A stretch of DNA of 46,419 nucleotides from an uncultured Clostridia bacterium (GTDB lineage: Bacteria > Bacillota > Clostridia > Christensenellales > Borkfalkiaceae): NCBI GenBank assembly GCA_944363645.1, contig CALVUR010000010.1, forward strand, positions 1-46,419. The letters run 5' to 3'. The translations under genes and the position numbers were made by a program. Positions 8,558 to 18,833 of the stretch are shown piece after piece. Under the pieces are notes generated by a model that saw nothing but the letters and a program-made list of their open reading frames with translations, searched no databases and had not been told where the DNA came from. The stretch's first letter is position 1. Each line of letters starts with the position of its first letter.

Positions 8558-9430
8558 TTATTCTATATTTTGAATTTGTTCACGAATTTTTTCAATTTCG
8601 CACTTTAATTTTAAAGCATTATCAGTAATTTCGATATCGTTAGATTTAGAACAAATTGTGTTTGATTCCCTATTAAATTCTTGAATCAAAAAGTCAAGTT
8701 TTCTTCCGGCATTTTCGCCATTAACGATAACTTTAAATTGAGAAATGTGAGATTTTAGGCGTGTAATTTCTTCGTCAATATTGCTTTTGTCTGCAAAAAT
8801 TGCAACTTCTTGTAAAAGCCTTGACTCATCATAATTTACTCCATTTAACGCTTCTTCAATCTTTTCAGCAAGTTTTTTCTTGTATTCTTGTTGAATCATT
8901 GGTGCACGCCTTTCAATTTTTGCAACCAAATCTTGAATTGTTTCAATGCGATTAAGCAAGTCAATCTTTAACTTTTCGCCTTCAATCTTTCTCATTTGAT
9001 TAAGGTTATCAAGCGCATTGTTTAATGTTTCAACTAAAATTTGTTCATAGCAACTGTCGTCAGTTTCTGTGCCTTGCGTTACGACATCGTTAAGCCTTAA
9101 AATGTTTGTAAGCGAAAAATCGTCTGTTAGATCTGGGAACTGATTTTTAAGTTGAATATAGGCATCATAATACCCTTTAGCCAAACCACTATCTACAAGG
9201 TAAGACTTTACACCTTCTCTTACATCTTTTAAGGTTACAAACAGTTCAAGTCTGCCCCTTGCGATTTTTGAAGATATCGTTTTTCTAATTAAATCATCAA
9301 ATTTTAAGAAAACACGTGGGTATTTTGGAACAATATCTAAAAATCTGTTATTTACAGTTCTAATCTCAATTAACAAATTTATTCCGTCTTTATTACATTC
9401 GGCTTTGCCATAGCCTGTCATACTTTGCAT
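8558..9430 (-). CDS. yicC: YicC-family endoribonuclease
   Basis: A 290-residue protein that opens with the hallmark MTGYGKAE and ends in the conserved DUF1732 region (ATFADKSNI-like AIFADKSNIDEEITRL, then GRKLDFLIQEFNRESNTICSKS). YicC proteins are RNases implicated in RNA turnover. The length is normal for the family. AGGAGG (9439-9444) lies 8 bases before the ATG. It has its own promoter and terminator and appears to be a single-gene unit, although family members are usually followed by remA and gmk, neither of which is present here. Confidence 0.93.
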   Translation of the reverse strand: MQSMTGYGKAECNKDGINLLIEIRTVNNRFLDIVPKYPRVFLKFDDLIRKTISSKIARGRLELFVTLKDVREGVKSYLVDSGLAKGYYDAYIQLKNQFPDLTDDFSLTNILRLNDVVTQGTETDDSCYEQILVETLNNALDNLNQMRKIEGEKLKIDLLNRIETIQDLVAKIERRAPMIQQEYKKKLAEKIEEALNGVNYDESRLLQEVAIFADKSNIDEEITRLKSHISQFKVIVNGENAGRKLDFLIQEFNRESNTICSKSNDIEITDNALKLKCEIEKIREQIQNIE

Positions 9431-9508
9431 ATTGTTTACCTCCTAAATTGCTTCCCTAATTTTGGCAAACAATTTATTGTTGCTATTTTTCGAGTGAATA
9501 CTTTTACT

Positions 9509-9537
9509 ATACTAGCAAATTTAACGAGAATAATCAA
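9509..9537 (-). promoter_or_regulatory. Sigma-A promoter of yicC
   Basis: TTGATT (9532-9537), a 17-base spacer and TAGTAT (9509-9514) read leftward toward yicC, giving a leader of roughly 70 nt. It lies in the 121-base gap after ligA. Confidence 0.72.
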
Positions 9538-9551
9538 GGGTATTTTAAAAA

Positions 9552-11546
<1,995 letters not shown>

Positions 11547-11555
11547 TTACAGAAA

Positions 11556-13811
11556 TTACAGCAATTCGATTGGCGCGAATTTTGTAGCAAGCGACTTTTT
11601 CTCGTTACCGAACATAACATCAATAATCAAATTGCAACCGGTATTTCTTACACCGACAATCGTACCAATACCAAAGCGTTTATGACTTACCTTTCTGCCA
11701 ATTTCATAAGAATTACTTTGAACTGAAGTGTTTTGAACTTTTGGTATATCACGGTTGAAAGTTTTCTTATAAATTGTCATCGATTCGGTAGGAACATCTG
11801 AAGAATAACCAAACTCAAATTCTTTTGACTTCAAATATTCATTACGCTCTTTATAAGTGGGTTGCTGCAGGGTTTTTACACTTTCTCTCATTCGACTGTC
11901 TTTATCAATGTCAAGTATATCAGCAACTTCAGTCAAAAATCTTGATTTAGTGGTGTAATTTCTGTTGCCATATAAATATCTGCTGTTTGCACGTGTAATG
12001 TAAAGTCGTTTTTCAGCACGAGTAATGGCAACATACATAAGCCTTCTTTCTTCTTCCATGTCGCTTGGACTACCAACCGCACGGGATATCGGGAATATAG
12101 TTTCGTCGCAACCGGCAATAAATACCGTATCAAATTCCAAACCTTTTACAGCGTGAATGGTTGCGATTGTTACATAATCACTTGAATCTGCCTCGTCAAT
12201 ATCGCTATAAAGTGCGATTGAACTTAAATAATCTTCCAGACTTGGCGATTTTGTAATTCTACAATAATCTTTAACCGAACTTTTAAATTCGTCAATGTTC
12301 ATCTTTCTGGCAAGATTTTCTTCATTCTCAGGCTCAAATTGCGATAAAAAGTTGGTTAATTCGATAATTTGATCAACTACATCGGTAAGTTGGTGTGTAG
12401 AATTTAATAAAGTTATTGTAAACAGTAATTTTTTAAACTCTAACAACTTCTTTGTTACAGGTGACGATAAGCCAATCTCTTCCACCTCGCAAAGCGCATC
12501 AAATAAGGACTTACCTTTATTTTTAGCGTAACTTATCAATTCATTTATAGTTTTTTCACCAATACCACGGCGTGGCGTATTGATAATGCGTAAAAAGGCA
12601 TCGTCATCAAGCGGGTTTACAACAATTCTTAAATAAGCCGTTAAATCTTTGATTTCTTTACGTTCAAAGAATTTAAAACCGCCAAAGACTTTAAACGGAA
12701 TACCATTTCTTGCAAGTTCTTGTTCGTAAGTACGTGATAAGGCGTTTACACGCATCAAAATGGCAAAATTACTGTATTTTGCGCCACGGTCAACAAGTGC
12801 TTTTATTTGGTTTACCGTGTAACGTGCTTCGAAAGACTCTTCATCACCACAATAATATTCAATCTTAACGCCTTCTTCGTTATTTGTCCAAAGTTGTTTT
12901 TTACTGCGCACATTATTATGTTTAATTACAGCATTCGCAAGTTCCAAAATACGCTTTGTTGATCGGTAATTTTGTTGAAGTTTTACAACTTTTGCTGACG
13001 GAAAGTCATTTTCAAAGCCTAAAATGTTTTTAATTTCAGCACCACGCCAGCCGTAAATTGACTGGTCGTCATCACCAACAACAAACAAGTTGTTATGTAC
13101 ACTTGATAAAAGTTTTGCAATGTTATATTGAAGTTCGTTGGTGTCTTGAAACTCGTCAATTAGTATGTAATGGAATTTATTTGCGTAATAGTTTAAAACT
13201 TCTTCGTGATTTTCAAGCAAATGATATGTTTTTAAAATCAAATCGTCAAAATCAAGGGCGTTTGAATTTTGTAAAGCCATTTCATATTCCTTGTAAATCG
13301 TTGAATATGTTGTGATATTTGCGCCCTTACCTTCTATCATATAGCGGTTTGGCGAGATATCATTTGTTTTTGCGTAAGATATATGATATTTTGCGTCTTT
13401 TACAGTTGCAGACTGCTCTAAACCATTTTGCTGAATGATTTTTTTGATTAACCTTTCGGTTTCTGCTTCGCCATAAACTGTAAAATTTTTGTTATAGCCA
13501 TCGATATAAGAAATCGAGGCACGCAAAATACGAAGACACATGCTGTGAATGGTTGATATCCACATTGCGTTTGCATCTTCACCAATTTCGTTAACTACCC
13601 TTTCTCGCATTTCGTTTGCGGCTTTGTTGGTAAATGTAATCGCCAAAATCTGCGATGGATAGCACAAATTATTTTCTAAAATATACGCAATTCTTGAAGT
13701 CAAAACTCGTGTTTTACCACTTCCGGCACCAGCCAAAACAAGGACAGGCCCTTCAGTTTGCTTTACGGCTTCAAGTTGTTCGTTGTTAAGTTTTCCTAAA
13801 TAATTACTCAT
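11556..13811 (-). CDS. pcrA: UvrD/PcrA-type ATP-dependent DNA helicase
   Basis: A 751-residue superfamily 1A helicase for repair and for removal of replication and transcription blocks. It has Q motif LNNEQLEAV, Walker A GAGSGKT (28-34), LIDEFQDTN (Walker B), VGDDDQSIYGWRGA, QNYRST, TIHAVKGLEFDTVF and VAITRAEKRLY, and a C-terminal Tudor-like region (GRKVSHKRFGIGTIVG). The frame extends upstream to a TTG at 13847, but that codon is the -35 box. The conserved N-terminus fits ATG 13811. No Shine-Dalgarno is present, and a TATAAT box lies just 7 bases upstream, suggesting a leaderless message. Confidence 0.95.
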   Translation of the reverse strand: MSNYLGKLNNEQLEAVKQTEGPVLVLAGAGSGKTRVLTSRIAYILENNLCYPSQILAITFTNKAANEMRERVVNEIGEDANAMWISTIHSMCLRILRASISYIDGYNKNFTVYGEAETERLIKKIIQQNGLEQSATVKDAKYHISYAKTNDISPNRYMIEGKGANITTYSTIYKEYEMALQNSNALDFDDLILKTYHLLENHEEVLNYYANKFHYILIDEFQDTNELQYNIAKLLSSVHNNLFVVGDDDQSIYGWRGAEIKNILGFENDFPSAKVVKLQQNYRSTKRILELANAVIKHNNVRSKKQLWTNNEEGVKIEYYCGDEESFEARYTVNQIKALVDRGAKYSNFAILMRVNALSRTYEQELARNGIPFKVFGGFKFFERKEIKDLTAYLRIVVNPLDDDAFLRIINTPRRGIGEKTINELISYAKNKGKSLFDALCEVEEIGLSSPVTKKLLEFKKLLFTITLLNSTHQLTDVVDQIIELTNFLSQFEPENEENLARKMNIDEFKSSVKDYCRITKSPSLEDYLSSIALYSDIDEADSSDYVTIATIHAVKGLEFDTVFIAGCDETIFPISRAVGSPSDMEEERRLMYVAITRAEKRLYITRANSRYLYGNRNYTTKSRFLTEVADILDIDKDSRMRESVKTLQQPTYKERNEYLKSKEFEFGYSSDVPTESMTIYKKTFNRDIPKVQNTSVQSNSYEIGRKVSHKRFGIGTIVGVRNTGCNLIIDVMFGNEKKSLATKFAPIELL

Positions 13812-13818
13812 CTTTAAG

Positions 13819-13847
13819 ATTATATCACTTTTACTATATTTTTTCAA
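13819..13847 (-). promoter_or_regulatory. Promoter P1 of pcrA, predicted leaderless
   Basis: TTGAAA (13842-13847), a 17-base spacer ending in TG at the extended position, and TATAAT (13819-13824) precede the ATG at 13811 by only 7 bases. The usual start of transcription 7-8 nt past the -10 box would fall on the A of the ATG. Confidence 0.75.
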
Positions 13848-13861
13848 GTTAAAAGTAAGTA

Positions 13862-13890
13862 AATATATTATTCAATTAAAAATAAGTCAA
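13862..13890 (-). promoter_or_regulatory. Possible upstream promoter P2 of pcrA
   Basis: TTGACT (13885-13890), a 17-base spacer and TATATT (13862-13867) would give a leader of about 45 nt. That leader lacks a Shine-Dalgarno sequence. Confidence 0.5.
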
Positions 13891-13947
13891 ATATTATTTT
13901 TTTGCGTGCGATTTGTGTTTAGTAAATTTTTTTCATTTGTGAATTTA

Positions 13948-13979
13948 GATTTATAAGTCAAGCGTGATTTATAAGTCAA
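13948..13979. repeat. Short direct repeat after the hypothetical gene
   Basis: GATTTATAAGTCAA occurs at 13948-13961 and again at 13966-13979, overlapping the 3' end of the hypothetical gene. No terminator hairpin is evident in the 157-base gap to pcrA; the rest is AT-rich DNA carrying the pcrA promoters. Confidence 0.8.
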
Positions 13980-14352
13980 ATTTTTTCTCTCGTTTGTATC
14001 TGCCAAGCGCTTCACGATATTTTGCAGATAGATCCATAACGTATCTTTGTTTTCTTTCATACGGTAAGGCGTTATAAGCATCGGCATCAATTAACCGCTT
14101 TATTATGTCGCTAACTTCACCAACGCTATCTAAAATGCCTTTAACTTTGCTGTAAAAAAGTTCTGTTTCGTCTTTTTTGTGCTTTACTTCTTTAATAACT
14201 GTCGTTTGATAATATCTTACAATGTTTGATGATTCAATTCCTTGTGATTTTGCTTGAGTTTTTATAAGATTTATCCCATCTTTGTGCTCTTCCCAAAATC
14301 CGGTTTTTAATCGCTTTTTAGCGTCTTTTGCCATTGACTTTAAATCATTCAC
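13969..14352 (-). CDS. Hypothetical protein, 127 residues, between rpsU and pcrA
   Basis: I do not recognise this family. The product is charged and lysine-rich, with no signal peptide, membrane segment or cysteines, and looks almost entirely helical, with a basic C-terminus (YKREKKFDL). Notable conserved-looking segments are KRLKTGFWEE near residue 11 and DADAYNALPYERKQRYVMDLSAKYREALGRYKREK near 88-122. The start is GTG at 14352, supported by GGGGGA 8-9 bases upstream. rpsU in Firmicutes is often followed by yqeY, but the sequence does not look like YqeY. Coding is supported by the length, ribosome site and strand; the function is unknown. Confidence 0.75.
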   Translation of the reverse strand: MNDLKSMAKDAKKRLKTGFWEEHKDGINLIKTQAKSQGIESSNIVRYYQTTVIKEVKHKKDETELFYSKVKGILDSVGEVSDIIKRLIDADAYNALPYERKQRYVMDLSAKYREALGRYKREKKFDL

Positions 14353-14411
14353 AATAAAAATCCCCCATAATATTAAATTTTTCGCTTTTTAACGATATTT
14401 TTCTCGCACGC

Positions 14412-14442
14412 AAAAAAAAATGCGTCTGCATGTTGCAGACGC
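14412..14442 (-). terminator. Intrinsic terminator after rpsU
   Basis: A 9-bp perfect GC-rich stem (14422-14430 with 14434-14442, loop of three) is followed on the minus strand by A and then nine T. It sits 6 bases past the rpsU stop and makes rpsU a single-gene unit. Confidence 0.95.
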
Positions 14443-14448
14443 TAAAAA

Positions 14449-14628
14449 TTACATTTTTGAATTTCTCTTTCTTGCAGCTTCGGCTTTTTTCTTACGACGA
14501 ACTGCAGGTTTTTCATAGCATTCTTTACGGCGAAGGTCACCAATGATACCATCACGTGAACATTTTCTCTTAAAACGACGTAAAGCATTGTCTAAAGATT
14601 CATTTTCACCAACTCTGATTGTAGACAT
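14449..14628 (-). CDS. rpsU: 30S ribosomal protein S21
   Basis: A 59-residue basic protein of the small subunit platform, needed for efficient initiation. The sequence [21 protein letters not shown] is the family signature, followed by [19 protein letters not shown] and a lysine/arginine-rich tail. The open frame runs 9 codons further upstream, but GGAGGG at 14635-14640 lies 6 bases before ATG 14628, and homologues start here. The gene has a full consensus promoter and a strong terminator, in keeping with high expression. A bacterium with S21 often has leaders recognised through an anti-SD interaction that S21 can influence. Confidence 0.96.
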   Translation of the reverse strand: MSTIRVGENESLDNALRRFKRKCSRDGIIGDLRRKECYEKPAVRRKKKAEAARKRNSKM

Positions 14629-14674
14629 ATTCAACCCTCCTTTGCCGATAGACACTTAATTAAAAAACAATAAG

Positions 14675-14703
14675 ATTATACAAAACAAAACATTTAATGT
14701 CAA
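14675..14703 (-). promoter_or_regulatory. Consensus sigma-A promoter of rpsU
   Basis: TTGACA (14698-14703), a 17-base spacer and TATAAT (14675-14680) match the housekeeping consensus at all twelve positions. Transcription should start near 14668, giving a leader of about 40 nt. Confidence 0.93.
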
Positions 14704-14757
14704 GTAATATTCACTAAAATTAGCGTTATTTTTCTAAAACACGCCTAATTTTTTGAT

Positions 14758-15102
14758 TTAGCGTGCTGGATTCCAGCCCATCTTTTCGCCCGACAAAATA
14801 TGTATATGCAAATGTGGTACAGTTTGACCAGCATCATCACCTTGATTTATTACAAGCCTATAACCATTTTGAAGTTCCAATTCATTACATAATGTAGGAA
14901 TTTTCGCCAAAATTAAGCCTAAAGTTTGGCTATCTTCAGCAGTCATTTCAGCCAAAAGTTTGTAATGTTTTTTTGGTATTGCCAAAAAATGGTTTTTGCA
15001 TTGCGGATTTATATCTCTTATTATAATAAAATTTTCGTCTTCATAAACCTTAGTTACAGGTATTTCACCATTTGCAAATTTACAAAATAAACAATCTTGC
15101 AT
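14758..15102 (-). CDS. HIT family nucleotide hydrolase/transferase (Hint type)
   Basis: A 114-residue histidine triad protein. The active-site motif HLHIH (97-101) followed by ILSGEKMGW is typical of the Hint branch, which hydrolyses purine nucleoside phosphoramidates such as lysyl-AMP. C4 and C7 in CLFCKF, with histidines further on, form the zinc site common in bacterial Hint proteins. AAGGAG lies 7-8 bases before the ATG. It is 57 bases downstream of mtaB and probably ends that unit. The cellular role of bacterial Hint proteins is poorly defined. Confidence 0.92.
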   Translation of the reverse strand: MQDCLFCKFANGEIPVTKVYEDENFIIIRDINPQCKNHFLAIPKKHYKLLAEMTAEDSQTLGLILAKIPTLCNELELQNGYRLVINQGDDAGQTVPHLHIHILSGEKMGWNPAR

Positions 15103-15159
15103 AACAATTCTCCTTATAAATTATGATTTTAAGATTAAATTATGTTTTAAAACTTGATT

Positions 15160-16392
15160 TTAAACGATTTCGCACAAAGCCCCTTCTTTAAATGGTTTTA
15201 TAATTTTAACTTTTTGCATACCGCTTAAAGATTCGCCTTTTATATAGCACCTGATGTAATTTTCAGTGTAACCTTCAAAATAGCCATCCTTTTCTTCTTC
15301 GATTAAGCATGTAAAGGTTTTACCTATAAAACGATTTACAAAGTTTTCTTTACACTGTTTTTTAACTTCAAGCAACTCATGAAGTCTTCTATCTGTTATC
15401 TCGCTTGACAATTTAGGTAATTTATAAGCCCTTGTGCCTTCACGTGCAGAAAATACAAAGCAGTGAATATCAGCAAAATTGACAAGTTTGCAAAGTTTAA
15501 TTGTTTCTAAAAAGTCTTCTTCAGTTTCAGTTGGATAACCAACGATAATATCTGTGGTTATTGCGCAATCGGGATAATAACTTCTTACCGTCTCAATGCT
15601 TTTGATAAATTCTTCTTGATTATAATGGCGGTTCATGTCCTTTAAAACTTTACTACTACCCGACTGTAAACATAAATGGAAATGTGGCGCAAAGTTTTTA
15701 AGTTTTTTAGTTGCTAATAAAAGTTTTTCGCTTATCAAACTTTCTTCTAAAGAGCCAAGTCTAATACGCAAATCAAAATCTTTTAAACTATCAATTAAAT
15801 CTGCCAAGTCATTACATTCGTAATTATAGGCAGAAAGATCAATGCCGGTAATTACAACTTCTTTAGCCTTAACATGAGAAAGTTCATTTTTAACACTTTC
15901 TATCGACCTTGAACGAGCCCTTCCTCTTAAATAAGGAATAATGCAGTAAGAGCAAAAACGATTGCAACCGTCTTCAACTTTAACATAACTACGAGTTTTT
16001 AATTCGTCGTAAGGAAGATATTTTTCATAGTATTCTTTACCATCGTCAATATACTTACCTTGACAATTTAATAAAGAAATTATCTTATCTTTATTTGTCG
16101 CACCTGTTACTAAATATACACCGTCTTTATTTAAAAATGCATCTGGATTGTTTTGCGAAGCGCACCCTGTTACAATAATTTTTGCATCCTTATTGCACGC
16201 TTTTATTCTTGCAATGGCTTGGCGTGATTTCTTTTCTGCCTCTTTAGTAACGGCACAAGTATTTAAAACATATAGGTCTGCATATTCCAATTTATCACTG
16301 ACTTCATAGCCAAGTTCGCGAAGTCCTTGCATAATTGATGCGCTTTCGCAAGCGTTAACTTTACAGCCTAAAGTAAAAATTACAGCCTTCAT
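15160..16392 (-). CDS. mtaB: tRNA t6A37 methylthiotransferase
   Basis: A 410-residue radical-SAM methylthiotransferase that converts t6A37 to ms2t6A37 in tRNAs reading ANN codons. The N-terminal UPF0004 domain supplies one Fe-S cluster through C10, C46 and C77 (LGCKVNACES, NTCAV, TGCASQ). The radical-SAM cluster is C143, C147 and C150 in DGCNRFCSYC. A TRAM domain ends the protein. LGCKVNACES and RGRARSR identify the MtaB rather than the MiaB branch. The gene follows prmA, a usual neighbour. rsmE, often between them, is absent. The upstream ribosome site is weak. Confidence 0.93.
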   Translation of the reverse strand: MKAVIFTLGCKVNACESASIMQGLRELGYEVSDKLEYADLYVLNTCAVTKEAEKKSRQAIARIKACNKDAKIIVTGCASQNNPDAFLNKDGVYLVTGATNKDKIISLLNCQGKYIDDGKEYYEKYLPYDELKTRSYVKVEDGCNRFCSYCIIPYLRGRARSRSIESVKNELSHVKAKEVVITGIDLSAYNYECNDLADLIDSLKDFDLRIRLGSLEESLISEKLLLATKKLKNFAPHFHLCLQSGSSKVLKDMNRHYNQEEFIKSIETVRSYYPDCAITTDIIVGYPTETEEDFLETIKLCKLVNFADIHCFVFSAREGTRAYKLPKLSSEITDRRLHELLEVKKQCKENFVNRFIGKTFTCLIEEEKDGYFEGYTENYIRCYIKGESLSGMQKVKIIKPFKEGALCEIV

Positions 16393-16437
16393 AAAAAATT
16401 TGGTTTTCCTTGATTTTATCTTAAATTTTGTGAATTT

Positions 16438-16452
16438 TTACGAATTACATAA
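16438..16452. repeat. Degenerate copy of the TTATGT-N3-ACATAA dyad
   Basis: TTACGA-ATT-ACATAA, four bases past the prmA stop. It shares the spacing and right arm of the dyads at 21149-21163, 29841-29855 and 33374-33388, but its left arm matches at only four of six positions. Confidence 0.35.
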
Positions 16453-16455
16453 AAA

Positions 16456-17391
16456 TTATCTTGTCATGGTTAAGCAAGTCCATTCGCCCATAGATTTTAA
16501 ATCTAAAAGTTTAAAACCTAAATTTTCATAAGTATATAAAACTTCATCTTTTCTATCGTTTAAAATACCGCTTAAAATAATTATGCCCTTTTCTTTTACA
16601 TATGAACATATGTTTGTTGCCAAAATTTTTAAAACGTCTGCCGTTATGTTTGCGACAACTATATCGCCTTCAATTTTAATGCCTTCCAATAAATTTGTAT
16701 TGTATACTTTGCAAATATTATCAACATTATTTATTTCGGTATTATGTTTAGCGGCATCAACTGCAACGGGATCAATGTCGGTTAATGTTACAGATTTTGC
16801 ACCAAGTTTAGCGGCGGAAATACCAAGTATGCCTGAGCCCGTACCAACATCAACAACTGTCATATCTTTTGAAACATATTTTTCTAAAAACTCTACGCAC
16901 ATTGATGTCGTTTCGTGTTCCCCTGTGCCGAACGCTTGATTGGAATCTATATATACAACATAGTCATTTTTATCGCATTCAATCCAGCGTGGACATACCG
17001 TAATTTTACCAAAATTGATTGGTTTATAATGTTCACGCCACACCCTTATCCAGTCGTCGCCGTCCACTTCACGTTCGCTAATTTTTAGCGTGCCGACATC
17101 TAAAAAACCGGCAGAATTTTGTTTTAAGCGTTCAAAATCTTGCAATATTAATGACTTATACTCTTCTGCCTTATCTAAATCAAAATAGGCTTTTACCAAA
17201 GATACGCCCATATCGCCCGACAAAAGTTTTTCGTCAATATAGTCAAAAGTATTTGCCCTTTTTTGGGTAAGTTCAATAACTTCTTGCATCGATAATACAA
17301 CTACGCCAAAGTTAGAATAACCTTCTAAAATATCGCAAACAAGTTCTTCTGCTTGATCGGTTGTATTGATTGTAAATTCTATATACTTCAT
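16456..17391 (-). CDS. prmA: Ribosomal protein L11 methyltransferase
   Basis: A 311-residue SAM-dependent enzyme that trimethylates ribosomal protein L11. The N-terminal domain recognises L11. The C-terminal Rossmann domain has DSNQAFGTGEHETTS, the motif I VVDVGTGSGILGISAAKLGA, the acidic DIDPVAVDAAKHN and the catalytic-loop VANITADVL (NxxA/D-type motif). The length is standard. A TTGATT-17-TATAAT promoter ends only 8 bases before the ATG and there is no Shine-Dalgarno, so the mRNA is probably leaderless or nearly so. dnaJ, which often precedes prmA, is not here. Confidence 0.95.
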   Translation of the reverse strand: MKYIEFTINTTDQAEELVCDILEGYSNFGVVVLSMQEVIELTQKRANTFDYIDEKLLSGDMGVSLVKAYFDLDKAEEYKSLILQDFERLKQNSAGFLDVGTLKISEREVDGDDWIRVWREHYKPINFGKITVCPRWIECDKNDYVVYIDSNQAFGTGEHETTSMCVEFLEKYVSKDMTVVDVGTGSGILGISAAKLGAKSVTLTDIDPVAVDAAKHNTEINNVDNICKVYNTNLLEGIKIEGDIVVANITADVLKILATNICSYVKEKGIIILSGILNDRKDEVLYTYENLGFKLLDLKSMGEWTCLTMTR

Positions 17392-17399
17392 AATAATAG

Positions 17400-17428
17400 A
17401 TTATATCAAAAACCGCCTATAAAATCAA
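17400..17428 (-). promoter_or_regulatory. Promoter of prmA, predicted leaderless
   Basis: TTGATT (17423-17428), 17 bases, and TATAAT (17400-17405) inside TGATATAAT. Only 8 bases separate the -10 box from the ATG at 17391, leaving no room for a ribosome site in the leader. Confidence 0.8.
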
Positions 17429-17454
17429 CAATTTTTTAAAAATTAAAATTTTAT

Positions 17455-17487
17455 AAAAAAGAAAAGCCAAGACTTGCTTGACTTTTC
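17455..17487 (-). terminator. Intrinsic terminator after the M29 aminopeptidase
   Basis: An 11-bp stem (17461-17471 with 17477-17487, one G-U pair, loop of five) is followed on the minus strand by six T (17455-17460). Confidence 0.87.
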
Positions 17488-17519
17488 AATTTTGTGTTTT
17501 ATAAATAATATTTCGCCCG

Positions 17520-18743
17520 TTAAATTGCCCAATTACCATCTTTAAAGATTAAAATCTCGTTACCACGTTTATCTGTGCCAACAATTTTTAAATCTTCTGA
17601 ACCAATCATAAAGTCAACGTGAATTTGTGAATCGTTTATGCCATTTTCAAATTGTTCTTTTTTAGACATTTTTTCATGACCATATAAACATTCGCTAAAA
17701 CCACGTCCAAGTGCCAAATGACAGCAAGCGTTTTCATCAAACAATGTTTCATAGAACAATATACCTGTATTGTTGATTGGGCTGTCGTAAGGCACAAACG
17801 CACATTCGCCAAGCATTGAAGCGCCTTCATCAGTTGCAACCATTTGTTCAAGCAATTCTTGATTTTTTTCAGCAAAAACTTCACTTACCCTACCATTTGT
17901 AAATTTAAGATAAAAGTTTTCGATAAGTTGACCATTATATGATAAAGGTTTAGTGGAATATACAATACCTTCAGCCTTGCCTGCTTTTGGCGATGTAAAT
18001 ACTTCTTCTGATGGAATGTTAGGATTAAATTCTACGCCAGATAAAGTGGTTTCATAACCGCCAGCAAAACGACCGTTTTCATTAAGCCAAACGGTTAAAT
18101 CAGTACCATTCGATGATGTGTAATGAAGTTTAGACAAATGCATATTGTTTAAAGCGGTGCATTTTGCCTTAATGTTTAAGTTGTGGTTTGTCCAATTTTT
18201 AATGGGATCGCCATAAGCCCTTGAAGCTTGTAAAATACTATCCCAAAGTTTTTCTACTGCTTTTGCAACGGGAAGTTCAGGGAAAACTTTTGCTGCCCAT
18301 TTTTTACCGGGAACAGCAGCAATACACCACTGATATTTGCCATCCATCTTATCACGAATGGGCTTTATTACCTTCATTTTAGATTGCTGTGCTTTAATGT
18401 ACTTAGCCATGTTTATGCCAGCCAATCCATCAGGATCGTCAGAAACAAGGTATAAATGAGCCGGTAACGCTTCTGCACGCCATTTAAGTTTAGCCATAGA
18501 AAGCCTGCCAACACGCCCTAAAGTTTCTTCGTCTTGATATTTAACATGTAATTTAGTAAGTTGATCAAAGCCCCAATCAACAATAACTTTTTTTGCGCCA
18601 TTTTTATAAAGGCTTTCAACAACCATTGCAACAAAGTCGGGCTGGTCAAGGTCACACATAACAAGCACTTCTTGCCCCCTTTGAACGTTTACACCCTTTT
18701 TTGCAATCAAGTCAGCATAAGATTTAAGAACAGATTTTTTCAT
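17520..18743 (-). CDS. M29 family aminopeptidase
   Basis: A 407-residue metallo-aminopeptidase of the thermophilic aminopeptidase (AmpS/PepS) family, cytoplasmic and acting on short peptides. The metal ligands lie in NIPSEEVFTSP (Glu), LGECAFVPYDSPI (Glu), FYETLFDENACCHLALG (Glu, His) and HVDFMIGSEDL (His, Asp), in the usual spacing. The first third is a Rossmann-like domain (GQEVLVMCDLDQPDFV). The frame opens at a TTG two codons earlier, but AAGAGG 6 bases before ATG 18743 decides the start. The gene has its own terminator and is followed by the separate prmA promoter. I see no clear promoter in the 90-base gap after thiI. Confidence 0.92.
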   Translation of the reverse strand: MKKSVLKSYADLIAKKGVNVQRGQEVLVMCDLDQPDFVAMVVESLYKNGAKKVIVDWGFDQLTKLHVKYQDEETLGRVGRLSMAKLKWRAEALPAHLYLVSDDPDGLAGINMAKYIKAQQSKMKVIKPIRDKMDGKYQWCIAAVPGKKWAAKVFPELPVAKAVEKLWDSILQASRAYGDPIKNWTNHNLNIKAKCTALNNMHLSKLHYTSSNGTDLTVWLNENGRFAGGYETTLSGVEFNPNIPSEEVFTSPKAGKAEGIVYSTKPLSYNGQLIENFYLKFTNGRVSEVFAEKNQELLEQMVATDEGASMLGECAFVPYDSPINNTGILFYETLFDENACCHLALGRGFSECLYGHEKMSKKEQFENGINDSQIHVDFMIGSEDLKIVGTDKRGNEILIFKDGNWAI

Positions 18744-18833
18744 ATTCAACCTCTTATAATTTTTTTTACTAAATTCATCAATAATTTATCTTTTGTAAGC
18801 GTAAATAATATTTAAATTTTACAATTTAATCAA

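Noticed and set aside
13887..14090. 67-codon frame overlapping the hypothetical gene
   Set aside because: It is another frame of the same strand inside the better-supported 127-residue gene, lacks a ribosome site and has repeats from the 14-base direct repeat.
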